This document shows, piece by piece, positions 53,265 through 62,799 of a DNA stretch of 64,000 nt (the first letter of the stretch is position 1; every line of letters starts with the position of its first letter). A model generated the notes under the pieces. It was not told the origin of the DNA, made no database searches, and saw nothing but the letters and a program-made list of their open reading frames with translations. The stretch is taken from the NCBI RefSeq assembly GCF_032854445.1, contig NW_027018156.1, forward strand, positions 1 to 64,000, read 5' to 3'. The position numbers and the translations under genes are program-made. This DNA comes from Liolophura sinensis. Taxonomy: Eukaryota > Mollusca > Polyplacophora > Chitonida > Chitonidae.

Positions 53265-54340
53265 CCAAAAGTATTGGTCGGAGAGCAACGCGGTTTGCAC
53301 CATTCGTTTTCTCGTCACAAAATACGTCGGATTAGCCTCTTACCAGCAGCACTGGAACAGTTTTTCCACTTTTGCATTTTTGCTTCGTCTTTTTGTTAAT
53401 TGAAATCGGCTAAACTGTACTCTGTACAATCGCGACTGGTCATTACTATATTTAACTTTTGACTATAAGTTATGTGCCCTTCGGTAGCCCAGAAGACGTC
53501 AAATCTTTGGGCTAAGCCCATTTAACTCACCCAGCAATTGCCTTACTTCTAAGTCCAAGACAATCTTAATGTCTTTATCTACGTGTAGAAAAACCACACC
53601 ATTTGTACGTGAAAAACACAAGGTACTTGATACAGTCTGCTGTAAAAAGTACAACTGAACACTGACCCACTTCAGTAAGGTGCTAAAAGATGCAGAATTG
53701 AGCCAGGCATCGGCAGCTGTTGACAAATTGCAAATTTCCCTGGTTTCCATGGAGTAAGAGCCGTTGCTGGGCACGTGATTATGACATAAATGATCATTCA
53801 ATTGTCGCTACAGCCAAAAGTATTGGTCGGAGACCAACGCGGTTTGCACCATTCGATTTTTCGTCACACAATTCGTCGGATTAGCCTCTTACCAGCAGCA
53901 CTGGAACAGTTTTTCCACTTTTGCATTTTTGCCTGGTCTTTTTGTTAATTGAAATCGGCTACACTGTACTCTGTACAATCGCGACTGGTCATTACTATAT
54001 TCAACTTTTGACTATAAGTTATGTGCCCTTCGGTGGCCCAGAAGACCTGAAATCTTTGGGCTAAGCCCATTTAACTCACCCAGCAATTGCCTTACTTCTA
54101 AGTGCAAGACAATCTCAATGTCTTTATCTACGTGTAGAAAAACCAGACCATTTGTACATAAAAAACACAAGGTACTTGATACAGTCTGCTGTAAAAAGTA
54201 CAACTAAACACTGACCCACATTTATAAGGTGCCAAAAGATGTGGAATTGAGTCAGGCATCGGCAGCTGTTAAAAAATTGCAAATTTCCCTGGTTTCCATG
54301 GAGTGAGAGCCGTTGCTGGGCACGTGATTATGACATAAAT
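53265..54340 (+). repeat. Block H copy 1 (2 monomers, partner 14 monomers right)
   Basis: The block shares CATTCGTTTTCTCG, GCTTCGTCTTTTTG with GGCTAAACTG, GTGCTAAAAGATGC, GACCAACGCGG with ACACAATTCG, GGTGGCCCAG, GATTGAGTCAGG and ATGGAGTGAGAGCC with 60951-62026. The offset is 7,686 bases (14 x 549). Confidence 0.8.
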
Positions 54341-54449
54341 GATCATTCAATTGTCACTACAGCCAAAAGTATTGGTCGGAGAGCAACGCGGTTTGCACCA
54401 TTCGATTTCTCGTCACAAAATACGTGGGATTAGCCTCTTACCAGCAGCA

Positions 54450-55250
54450 CTGGAACAGTTTTTCCACTTTTGCATTTTTGCCTGGTCTTTTTGTTAATTG
54501 AAATCGGCTACACTGTATTCTGTACAATCGCGACTGGTCATTACTATATTCAACTTTTGACTATAAGTTAAGTGCCCTTCGGTAGCCCACAAGACCTCAA
54601 ATCTTTGGGCTAAGCCCATTTAACTCACCCAGCAATTGCCTTACTTCTAAGTGCAAGACAATCTCAATGTCTTTATCTACGTGTAGAAAAACCACACCAT
54701 TTGTACGTGAAAAACACAAGGTACTTGATACAGTCTGCTGTAAAAAGTACAACTAAACACTGACCCACTTCAGTAAGGTGCCAAAAGATGAGGAATTCAG
54801 CCAGGCATCGGCAGCTGTTGAAAAATTGCAAATTTCCCTGGTTTCCATGGAGTAACAGCCGTTTCTACGCACGTGATTATGGCATAAATGATCATTCAAT
54901 TGTCGCTACAGCCAAAAGTATTGGTCGGAGAGCAACGCGGATTGCACCATTCGATTTCTCGTCACAAAATACGTCGGATTAGCCTCTTACCAGCAGCACT
55001 GGAACAGTTTTTCCACTTTTGCATTTTTGCTTCGTCTTTTTGTTAATTGAAATCGGCTACACTGTACTCTGTACAATCGCGACTGGTCATTACTATATTC
55101 AACTTTTGACTATAAGTTATGTGCCCTTCGGTAGCCCAGAAGACGTCAAATCTTTCGGCTAAGCCCATTTAACTCACCCAGCAATTGCCTTACTTCTAAG
55201 TCCAAGACAATCTCAATGTCTTTATCTACGTGTAGAAAAACCACACCATT
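54450..55250 (+). repeat. Block I copy 1 (1.5 monomers, partner 6 monomers right)
   Basis: Linked rare markers CTGTATTCTGTAC, AAGTTAAGTGCCC, CCCACAAGACCTC, GAGGAATTCAGCC (EcoRI site 54793-54798), GTAACAGCCGTTTC and GATTATGGCATAAATG recur at an offset of 3,294 bases (6 x 549). Confidence 0.8.
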
Positions 55251-57095
55251 TGTACGTGAAAACCACAAGGTACTTGATACAGTCTGCTGTAAAAAGTACA
55301 ACTGAACACTGACCCACTTCAGTAAGGTCCCAAAAGATGCAGAATTGAGCCAGGCATCGGCAGCTGTTGAAAAATTGCAAATTTCCCTGGTTTCCATGGA
55401 GTAAGAGCCGTTGCTGGGCACGTGATTATGACATCAATGATCATTCAATTGTCACTACAGCCAAAAGTATTGGTCGGAGAGCAACGCGGTTTGCACCATT
55501 CGATTTCTCGTCACAAAATACGTCGGATTAGCCTCTTACCAGCAGCACTGGAACAATTTTTCCAATTTTGCATTTTTGCCTGGTCTTTTTGTTAATTGAA
55601 ATCGGCTACACTGTACTCTGTACAATCGCGACTGGTCATTACTATATTCAACTTTTGACTATAAGTTAAGTGCCCTTCGGTAGCCCAGAAGACCTCAAAT
55701 CTTTGGGCTAAGCCCATTTAACTCACCCAGCAATTGCCTTACTTCTAAGTGCAAGACAATCTCAATGTCTTTATCTACGTGTAGAAAAACCACACCATTT
55801 GTACGTGAAAAACACAAGGTACTTGATACAGTCTGCTGTAAAAAGTACAACTGAACACTGACCCACTTCAGTAAGGTGCCAAAAGATGAGGAATTGAGCC
55901 AGGCATCGGCAGCTGTTGAAAAATTGCAAATTTCCCTGGTTTCCATGGAGTAACAGCCGTTTCTACGCACGTGATTATGACATAAATGATCATTCAATTG
56001 TCGCTACAGCCAAAAGTATTGGTCGGAGAGCAACGCGGATTGCACCATTCGATTTGTCGTCACAAAATACGTCGGATTAGCCTCTTACTAGTAGCACTGG
56101 AACAGTTTTTCCACTTTTGCATTTTTACCTGGTCTTTTTGTTAATTGAAATCGGCTACACTGTACTCTGTACAATCGCGACTGGTCATTACTATATTCAA
56201 CTTTTGACTATAAGTTATGTGCCCTTCGGTAGCCCAGAAGACGTCAAATCTTTGGGCTAAGCCTATTTAACTCACCCAGCAATTGTTTTACTTCTAAGTC
56301 CAAGACAATCTCAATGTCTTTATCTACGTGTAGAAAAACCACACCATTTGTACATAAAAAACACAAGGTACTTGATACAGTCTGCTGTAAAAACTACAAC
56401 TAAACACTGACCCACATTTTTAAGGTGCCAAAAGATGCAGAATTGGGCCAGGCATCGGCAGCTGTTAAAAAATTGCAAATATCCCTGGTTTCCATGGAGT
56501 AAGAGCCGTTGCTGGGCACGTGATTATGACATCAATGATCAATCAATTGTCGCTACAGCCAAAAGTATTGGTCGGAGAGCAACGCGGTTTGCACCATTCG
56601 ATTTCTCGTCACAAAATACGTCGGATTAGCCTCTTACCAGCAGGACAAGAACAGTTTTTCCACTTTTGCATTTTTACCTGGTCTTTTTGTTAATTGAAAT
56701 CGTCTACACTGTACTCTGTACAATCGCGACTGGTCATTACTATATTCAACTTTTGACTATAAGTTATGTGCCCTTCGGTAGCCCAGAAGACGTCAAATCT
56801 ATCGGCTCAGCCCATTCAACTCACCCAGCAATTGCCTTACTTCTAAGTGCAAGACAATCTCAATGTCTTTATCTACGTGTAAAAAAACCACACCATTGAT
56901 ACGTGAAAACCACAAGGTACTTGATACAGTCTGTTGTAAAAAGTACAACTGAACACTGACCCACTTCAGTAAGGTGCCAAAAGATGCGGAATTGAGCCAG
57001 GCATCGGCAGCTGTTGAAAAATTGCAAATTTCCCTGGTTTCCATGGAGTAAGAGCCGTTGCTGGGCACGTGATTATGACATAAACGATCATTCAA
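55215..57095 (+). repeat. Block J copy 1 (3.4 monomers, partner 7 monomers right)
   Basis: The block matches 59058-60938 at an offset of 3,843 bases (7 x 549). Shared rare markers are AAGGTCCCAAAAG, GTAACAGCCG, AATTGTTTTACTTC, CAGGACAAGAACAG, GATCAATCAATTG, GAAATCGTCTAC, ACGTGTAAAAAAACC, CCATTGATACG, CAGTCTGTTG and CATAAACGATC. I noticed only a few differences, for example AAACTACAACT near 56392 against AAAGTACAACT near 60235, so this is one of the youngest multi-monomer duplications. Confidence 0.85.
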
Positions 57096-57743
57096 TTGTC
57101 ACTACAGGCAAAAGTATTGGTCGGAGAGCAACGCGGTTTGCACCATTCGATTTCTCGTCACAAAATACGTCGGATTAGCCTCTTACCAGCAGCACTGGAA
57201 CAGTTTTTCCACTTTTGCATTTTTGCCTGGTCTTTTTGTTAATTGAAATCGGCTAAACTGTACTCTGTACAATCGCGACTGGTCATTACTATATTCAACT
57301 TTTGACTATAAGTTATGTGCCCTTCGGTAGCCCAGAAGACGTCAAATCTTTCGGCTCAGCCCATTTAACTCACCCAGCAATTGTCTTACTTCTAAGTCCA
57401 AGACAATCTCAATGTCTTTATCTACGTGTAGAAAAACCACACCATTTGTACGTGAAAAACACAAGGTACTTGATACAGTCTGCTGTAAAAAGTACAACTG
57501 AACACTGACCCACTTCAGTAAGGTGCTAAAAGATGCAGAATTGAGCCAGGCATCGGCAGCTGTTTAAAAATTGCAAATTTCCCTGGTTTCCATGGAGTAA
57601 GAGCCGTTGCTGGGCACGTGATTATGACATAAATGATCATTCAATTGTCGCTACAGCCAAAAGTATTGGTCGGAGACCAACGCGGTTTGCACCATTCGAT
57701 TTTTCGTCACACAATTCGTCGGATTAGCCTCTTACCAGCAGCA

Positions 57744-58544
57744 CTGGAACAGTTTTTCCACTTTTGCATTTTTGCCTGGTCTTTTTGTTAATTGAAATCG
57801 GCTACACTGTATTCTGTACAATCGCGACTGGTCATTACTATATTCAACTTTTGACTATAAGTTAAGTGCCCTTCGGTAGCCCACAAGACCTCAAATCTTT
57901 GGGCTAAGCCCATTTAACTCACCCAGCAATTGCCTTACTTCTAAGTGCAAGACAATCTCAATGTCTTTATCTACGTGTAGAAAAACCACACCATTTGTAC
58001 GTGAAAAACACAAGGTACTTGATACAGTCTGCTGTAAAAAGTACAACTGAACACTGACCCACTTCAGTAAGGTGCCAAAAGATGAGGAATTCAGCCAGGC
58101 ATCGGCAGCTGTTGAAAAATTGCAAATTTCCCTGGTTTCCATGGAGTAACAGCCGTTTCTACGCACGTGATTATGGCATAAATGATCATTCAATTGTCGC
58201 TACAGCCAAAAGTATTGGTCGGAGAGCAACGCGGATTGCACCATTCGATTTCTCGTCACAAAATACGTCGGATTAGCCTCTTACCAGCAGCACTGGAACA
58301 GTTTTTCCACTTTTGCATTTTTGCTTCGTCTTTTTGTTAATTGAAATCGGCTACACTGTACTCTGTACAATCGCGACTGGTCATTACTATATTCAACTTT
58401 TGACTATAAGTTATGTGCCCTTCGGTAGCCCAGAAGACGTCAAATCTTTCGGCTAAGCCCATTTAACTCACCCAGCAATTGCCTTACTTCTAAGTCCAAG
58501 ACAATCTCAATGTCTTTATCTACGTGTAGAAAAACCACACCATT
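57744..58544 (+). repeat. Block I copy 2
   Basis: This is the second copy of 54450-55250, with the EcoRI site at 58087-58092. The copies part at GAAAAACACAAGG here against GAAAACCACAAGG near 55257. Its left neighbour carries the ACACAATTCG unit type, which is not next to copy 1. Confidence 0.8.
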
Positions 58545-59050
58545 TGTACGTGAAAAACACAAGGTACTTGATACAGTCTGCTGTAAAAAGTACAACTGAC
58601 CACAGACCCACATGAAAAAGGTGCCAAAAGATGCGGAATTGAGCCAGGCATCGGCAGCTGTTGAAAAATTGCAAATTTCCCTGGTTTCCATGGAGTAAGA
58701 GCCGTTGCTGGGCACGTGATTATGACATAAATGATCATTCAATTGTCACTACAGGCAAAAGTATTGGTCGGAGAGCAACGCGGTTTGCACCATTCGATTT
58801 GTCGTCACAAAATACGTCGGATTAGCCTCTTACCAGCAGCACTGGAACAGTTTGTCCACTTTTGCATTTTTGCCTGGTCTTTTTGTTAATTGAAACCGGC
58901 TACACTGCACTCTGTACAATCGCGACTGGTCATTACTATATTCAACTTTTGACTATAAGTTATGTGCCCTTCGGTAGCCCAGAAGACGTCAAATCTTTGG
59001 GCCAAGCCCATTTAACTCACCCAGCAATTGCCTTACCTCTAAGTGCAAGA
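58440..59050 (+). repeat. Block K copy 1 (partner at the right edge)
   Basis: CCCACATGAAAAAGGTG, GATTTGTCG with CAGTTTGTCCAC, GAAACCGGCTACACTGC and GCCTTACCTCTAAG recur in order near 63553-63980, about 4,940 bases (9 monomers) to the right. This clean copy serves as a reference for the indels in the right-edge copy. Confidence 0.75.
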
Positions 59051-59261
59051 CAATCTCAATGTCTTTATCTACGTGTAGAAAAACCACACCATTTGTACGT
59101 GAAAACCACAAGGTACTTGATACAGTCTGCTGTAAAAAGTACAACTGAACACTGACCCACTTCAGTAAGGTCCCAAAAGATGCAGAATTGAGCCAGGCAT
59201 CGGCAGCTGTTGAAAAATTGCAAATTTCCCTGGTTTCCATGGAGTAAGAGCCGTTGCTGGG

Positions 59262-59267
59262 CACGTG
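59262..59267. other. CACGTG palindrome (E-box/G-box type), once per monomer
   Basis: GGGCACGTGATT occurs about 30 bases after the start of nearly every monomer. Some units have it as TGTGCACGTGATT or CTACGCACGTGATT, and a minority have lost it by a CpG transition (GCACATGATT at 9847, 11495, 15339 and 20281). CACGTG is the core site of basic helix-loop-helix factors in animals and fungi and of bZIP/bHLH factors in plants. One copy per 549 bp in a satellite does not prove that it is bound. Confidence 0.5.
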
Positions 59268-59454
59268 ATTATGACATAAATGATCATTCAATTGTCACTA
59301 CAGCCAAAAGTATTGGTCGGAGAGCAACGCGGTTTGCACCATTCGATTTCTCGTCACAAAATACGTCGGATTAGCCTCTTACCAGCAGCACTGGAACAAT
59401 TTTTCCAATTTTGCATTTTTGCCTGGTCTTTTTGTTAATTGAAATCGGCTACAC

Positions 59455-59467
59455 TGTACTCTGTACA
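59455..59467. repeat. Inverted repeat TGTAC-TCT-GTACA
   Basis: Perfect 5-base arms around a 3-base centre are kept in almost all monomers. Rare changes hit one arm, for example CTGCACTCTGTACA near 6748, 18278, 30905 and 52318, or CTGTCAAATCG near 39147, 41344 and 46287. It could form a small hairpin or be a protein site. Its retention may simply reflect overall monomer similarity. Confidence 0.55.
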
Positions 59468-59547
59468 ATCGCGACTGGTCATTACTATATTCAACTTTTG
59501 ACTATAAGTTAAGTGCCCTTCGGTAGCCCAGAAGACCTCAAATCTTT

Positions 59548-59558
59548 GGGCTAAGCCC
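59548..59558. repeat. Inverted repeat GGGCT-A-AGCCC
   Basis: Five-base arms flank a single central base, and adding the outer T and A gives six-base arms. Three alternative states occur across the array: GGGCTAAGCCC, GGGCCAAGCCC and TCGGCTAAGCCC. The last two weaken or shift the symmetry. Read on the plus strand, the first state puts a TAA stop in the frame and the second removes it, which explains why a 97-codon open frame appears in only some units. Confidence 0.6.
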
Positions 59559-59616
59559 ATTTAACTCACCCAGCAATTGCCTTACTTCTAAGTGCAAGAC
59601 AATCTCAATGTCTTTA

Positions 59617-59628
59617 TCTACGTGTAGA
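59617..59628. repeat. Near-palindrome TCTAC-GT-GTAGA
   Basis: Five-base inverted arms surround GT and lie about 355 bases after the CACGTG site. It is among the most constant stretches of the monomer. Exceptions are TTATGTACGTGTAG (near 9103 and 14596), TATCCACGTGTAG (39303, 41499 and 46440) and loss of the right arm in ACGTGTAAAAAAACC (56874 and 60717). Confidence 0.55.
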
Positions 59629-59761
59629 AAAACCACACCATTTGTACGTGAAAAACACAAGGTACTTGATACAGTCTGCTGTAAAAAGTACAACTGAACA
59701 CTGACCCACTTCAGTAAGGTGCCAAAAGATGAGGAATTGAGCCAGGCATCGGCAGCTGTTG

Positions 59762-59776
59762 AAAAATTGCAAATTT
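59762..59776. other. Phased A/T tract (AAAAATTGCAAATTT)
   Basis: Two A/T tracts sit about ten bases apart, roughly one helical turn, at the right end of each monomer. Many domain II units have AAAAAATTGCAAATATCC instead. Together with the T4-T5 runs around 180 bases into the unit this could give intrinsic curvature, a common property of satellites. Curvature is inferred and not measured. Confidence 0.4.
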
Positions 59777-60950
59777 CCCTGGTTTCCATGGAGTAACAGC
59801 CGTTTCTACGCACGTGATTATGACATAAATGATCATTCAATTGTCGCTACAGCCAAAAGTATTGGTCGGAGAGCAACGCGGATTGCACCATTCGATTTGT
59901 CGTCACAAAATACGTCGGATTAGCCTCTTACTAGTAGCACTGGAACAGTTTTTCCACTTTTGCATTTTTACCTGGTCTTTTTGTTAATTGAAATCGGCTA
60001 CACTGTACTCTGTACAATCGCGACTGGTCATTACTATATTCAACTTTTGACTATAAGTTATGTGCCCTTCGGTAGCCCAGAAGACGTCAAATCTTTGGGC
60101 TAAGCCTATTTAACTCACCCAGCAATTGTTTTACTTCTAAGTCCAAGACAATCTCAATGTCTTTATCTACGTGTAGAAAAACCACACCATTTGTACATAA
60201 AAAACACAAGGTACTTGATACAGTCTGCTGTAAAAAGTACAACTAAACACTGACCCACATTTTTAAGGTGCCAAAAGATGCAGAATTGGGCCAGGCATCG
60301 GCAGCTGTTAAAAAATTGCAAATATCCCTGGTTTCCATGGAGTAAGAGCCGTTGCTGGGCACGTGATTATGACATCAATGATCAATCAATTGTCGCTACA
60401 GCCAAAAGTATTGGTCGGAGAGCAACGCGGTTTGCACCATTCGATTTCTCGTCACAAAATACGTCGGATTAGCCTCTTACCAGCAGGACAAGAACAGTTT
60501 TTCCACTTTTGCATTTTTACCTGGTCTTTTTGTTAATTGAAATCGTCTACACTGTACTCTGTACAATCGCGACTGGTCATTACTATATTCAACTTTTGAC
60601 TATAAGTTATGTGCCCTTCGGTAGCCCAGAAGACGTCAAATCTATCGGCTCAGCCCATTCAACTCACCCAGCAATTGCCTTACTTCTAAGTGCAAGACAA
60701 TCTCAATGTCTTTATCTACGTGTAAAAAAACCACACCATTGATACGTGAAAACCACAAGGTACTTGATACAGTCTGTTGTAAAAAGTACAACTGAACACT
60801 GACCCACTTCAGTAAGGTGCCAAAAGATGCGGAATTGAGCCAGGCATCGGCAGCTGTTGAAAAATTGCAAATTTCCCTGGTTTCCATGGAGTAAGAGCCG
60901 TTGCTGGGCACGTGATTATGACATAAACGATCATTCAATTGTCGCTACAG

Positions 60951-62026
60951 CCAAAAGTATTGGTCGGAGAGCAACGCGGTTTGCACCATTCGTTTTCTCG
61001 TCACAAAATACGTCGGATTAGCCTCTTAACAGCAGCACTGGAACAGTTTTTCCACTTTTGCATTTTTGCTTCGTCTTTTTGTTAATTGAAATCGGCTAAA
61101 CTGTACTCTGTACAATCGCGACTGGTCATTACTATATTTAACTTTTGACTATAAGTTATGTGCCCTTCGGTAGCCCAGAAGACGTCAAATCTTTGGGCTA
61201 AGCCCATTTAACTCACCCAGCAATTGCCTTACTTCTAAGTGCAAGACAATCTTAATGTCTTTATCTACGTGTAGAAAAACCTCACCATTTGTACGTGAAA
61301 AACACAAGGTACTTGATACAGTCTGCTGTAAAAAGTACAACTGAACACTGACCCACTTCAGTAAGGTGCTAAAAGATGCAGAATTGAGCCAGGCATCGGC
61401 AGCTGTTTAAAAATTGCAAATTTCCCTGGTTTCCATGGAGTAAGAGCCGTTGCTGGGCACGTGATTATGACATAAATGATCATTCAATTGTCGCTACAGC
61501 CAAAAGTATTGGTCGGAGACCAACGCGGTTTGCACCATTCGATTTTTCGTCACACAATTCGTCGGATTAGCCTCTTACCAGCAGCACTGGAACAGTTTTT
61601 CCACTTTTGCATTTTTGCCTGGTCTTTTTGTTAATTGAAATCGGCTACACTGTACTCTGTACAATCGCGACTGGTCATTACTATATTCAACTTTTGACTA
61701 TAAGTTATGTGCCCTTCGGTGGCCCAGAAGACCTGAAATCTTTGGGCTAAGCCCATTTAACTCACCCAGCAATTGCCTTACTTCTAAGTGCAAGACAATC
61801 TCAATGTCTTTATCTACGTGTAGAAAAACCAGACCATTTGTACATAAAAAACACAAGGTACTTGATACAGTCTGCTGTAAAAAGTACAACTAAACACTGA
61901 CCCACATTTATAAGGTGCCAAAAGATGTGGAATTGAGTCAGGCATCGGCAGCTGTTAAAAAATTGCAAATTTCCCTGGTTTCCATGGAGTGAGAGCCGTT
62001 GCTGGGCACGTGATTATGACATAAAT
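60951..62026 (+). repeat. Block H copy 2
   Basis: This is the second copy of 53265-54340. It has AACCTCACCATTTG near 61280 and GCTGTTTAAAAATTGC near 61402, where copy 1 has ACCACACC and GCTGTTGACAAATTGC. The GCTGTTTAAAAATTG form also occurs near 57561, so a third related unit lies between. Confidence 0.8.
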
Positions 62027-62799
62027 GATCATTGATCTGTCGCTACAGCCAAAAGTATTGGTCGGAGAGCAACGCGGTTTGCACCATTCGATTTCTCGTC
62101 ACAAAATACGTCGGATTAGCCTCTTACTAGTAGCACTGGAACAGTTTTTCCACTTTTGCATTTTTGCTTCGTCTTTTTGTTAATTGAAATCGGCTACACT
62201 GTACTCTGTACAATCGCGACTGGTCATTACTATATTTAACTTTTGACTATAAGTTATGTGCCCTTCGGTAGCCCAGAAGACGTCAAATCTTTCGGCTAAG
62301 CCCATTTAACTCACCCAGCAATTGCCTTACTTCTAAGTGCAAGACTATCTTAATGTCTTTATCTACGTGTAGAAAAACCACACCATTTGTACGTGAAAAA
62401 CACAAGGTACTTGATACAGACTGCTGTAAAAAGTATAACTGAACACTGACCCACTTCAGTAAGGTGCCAAAAGATTCGGAATTGAGCCAGGCATCGGCAG
62501 CTGTTGAAAAATTGCAAATTTCCCTGGTTTCCATGGAGTAAGAGCCGTTGCTGGGCACGTGATTATGACATAAATGATCATTCAATTGTCACTACAGGCA
62601 AAAGTATTGGTCGGAGAGCAACGCGGTTTGCACCATTCGATTTCTCGTCACAAAATACGTCGGATTAGCCTCTTACCAGCAGCACTGGAACAGTTTTTCC
62701 ACTTTTGCATTTTTGCCTGGTCTTTTTGTTAATTGAAACCGGCTACACTGCACTCTGTACAATCGCGACTGGTCATTACTATATTCAACTTTTGACTAT

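Larger units (their letters stand above)
59233..59781 (+). repeat. Representative 549-bp monomer
   Basis: This exact 549-base unit is close to the majority sequence and serves as a map of the monomer. In order it holds CCATGG (59237-59242), CACGTG (59262-59267), TGATCA (59281-59286), CAATTG (59289-59294), a T-rich stretch with several T4-T5 runs (~59399-59433), the inverted repeat TGTACTCTGTACA (59455-59467), the inverted repeat GGGCTAAGCCC (59548-59558), the near-palindrome TCTACGTGTAGA (59617-59628) and a phased A/T tract (59762-59776). Comparing its three 183-base thirds shows no obvious similarity, so it is not visibly a trimer of a smaller unit. The length fits three nucleosome repeats of 183 bp, which is an inference only. 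Confidence 0.9.
59058..60938 (+). repeat. Block J copy 2
   Basis: This is the second copy of 55215-57095. It begins inside a unit that differs on its left (GCCTTACCTCTAAG) and ends at CATAAACGATCATTC. After that the copies take different forms (GTCGCTACAGCC here, GTCACTACAGGC near 57094). Confidence 0.85.

Noticed and set aside
59307-59345. RNA polymerase III A and B boxes (TGGTCGGAGAG ... CATTCGATTTC) followed by T-runs
   Set aside because: The B-box-like site lacks the leading GG and has a further mismatch, and the spacing to the A-box-like site is shorter than in tRNAs or tRNA-derived SINEs. The match is likely by chance.
59233-59781. CENP-B box
   Set aside because: I searched both strands of a typical unit for NTTCGNNNNANNCGGGN. 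The TTCGATTT and TTCGGTAG sites lack the other required bases.
59233-59781. Tandem 5S rRNA, spliced-leader or snRNA gene unit, which can be of similar length
   Set aside because: I see no 5S internal control region. The T-run region only loosely resembles an Sm site and is not constant between units. GGCTAAGCCC resembles part of U2 only superficially.
59233-59781. Monomer as a diverged trimer of a 183-bp repeat
   Set aside because: Placing the three 183-base thirds side by side shows no shared words beyond chance. A formal self-alignment could still find weak similarity.
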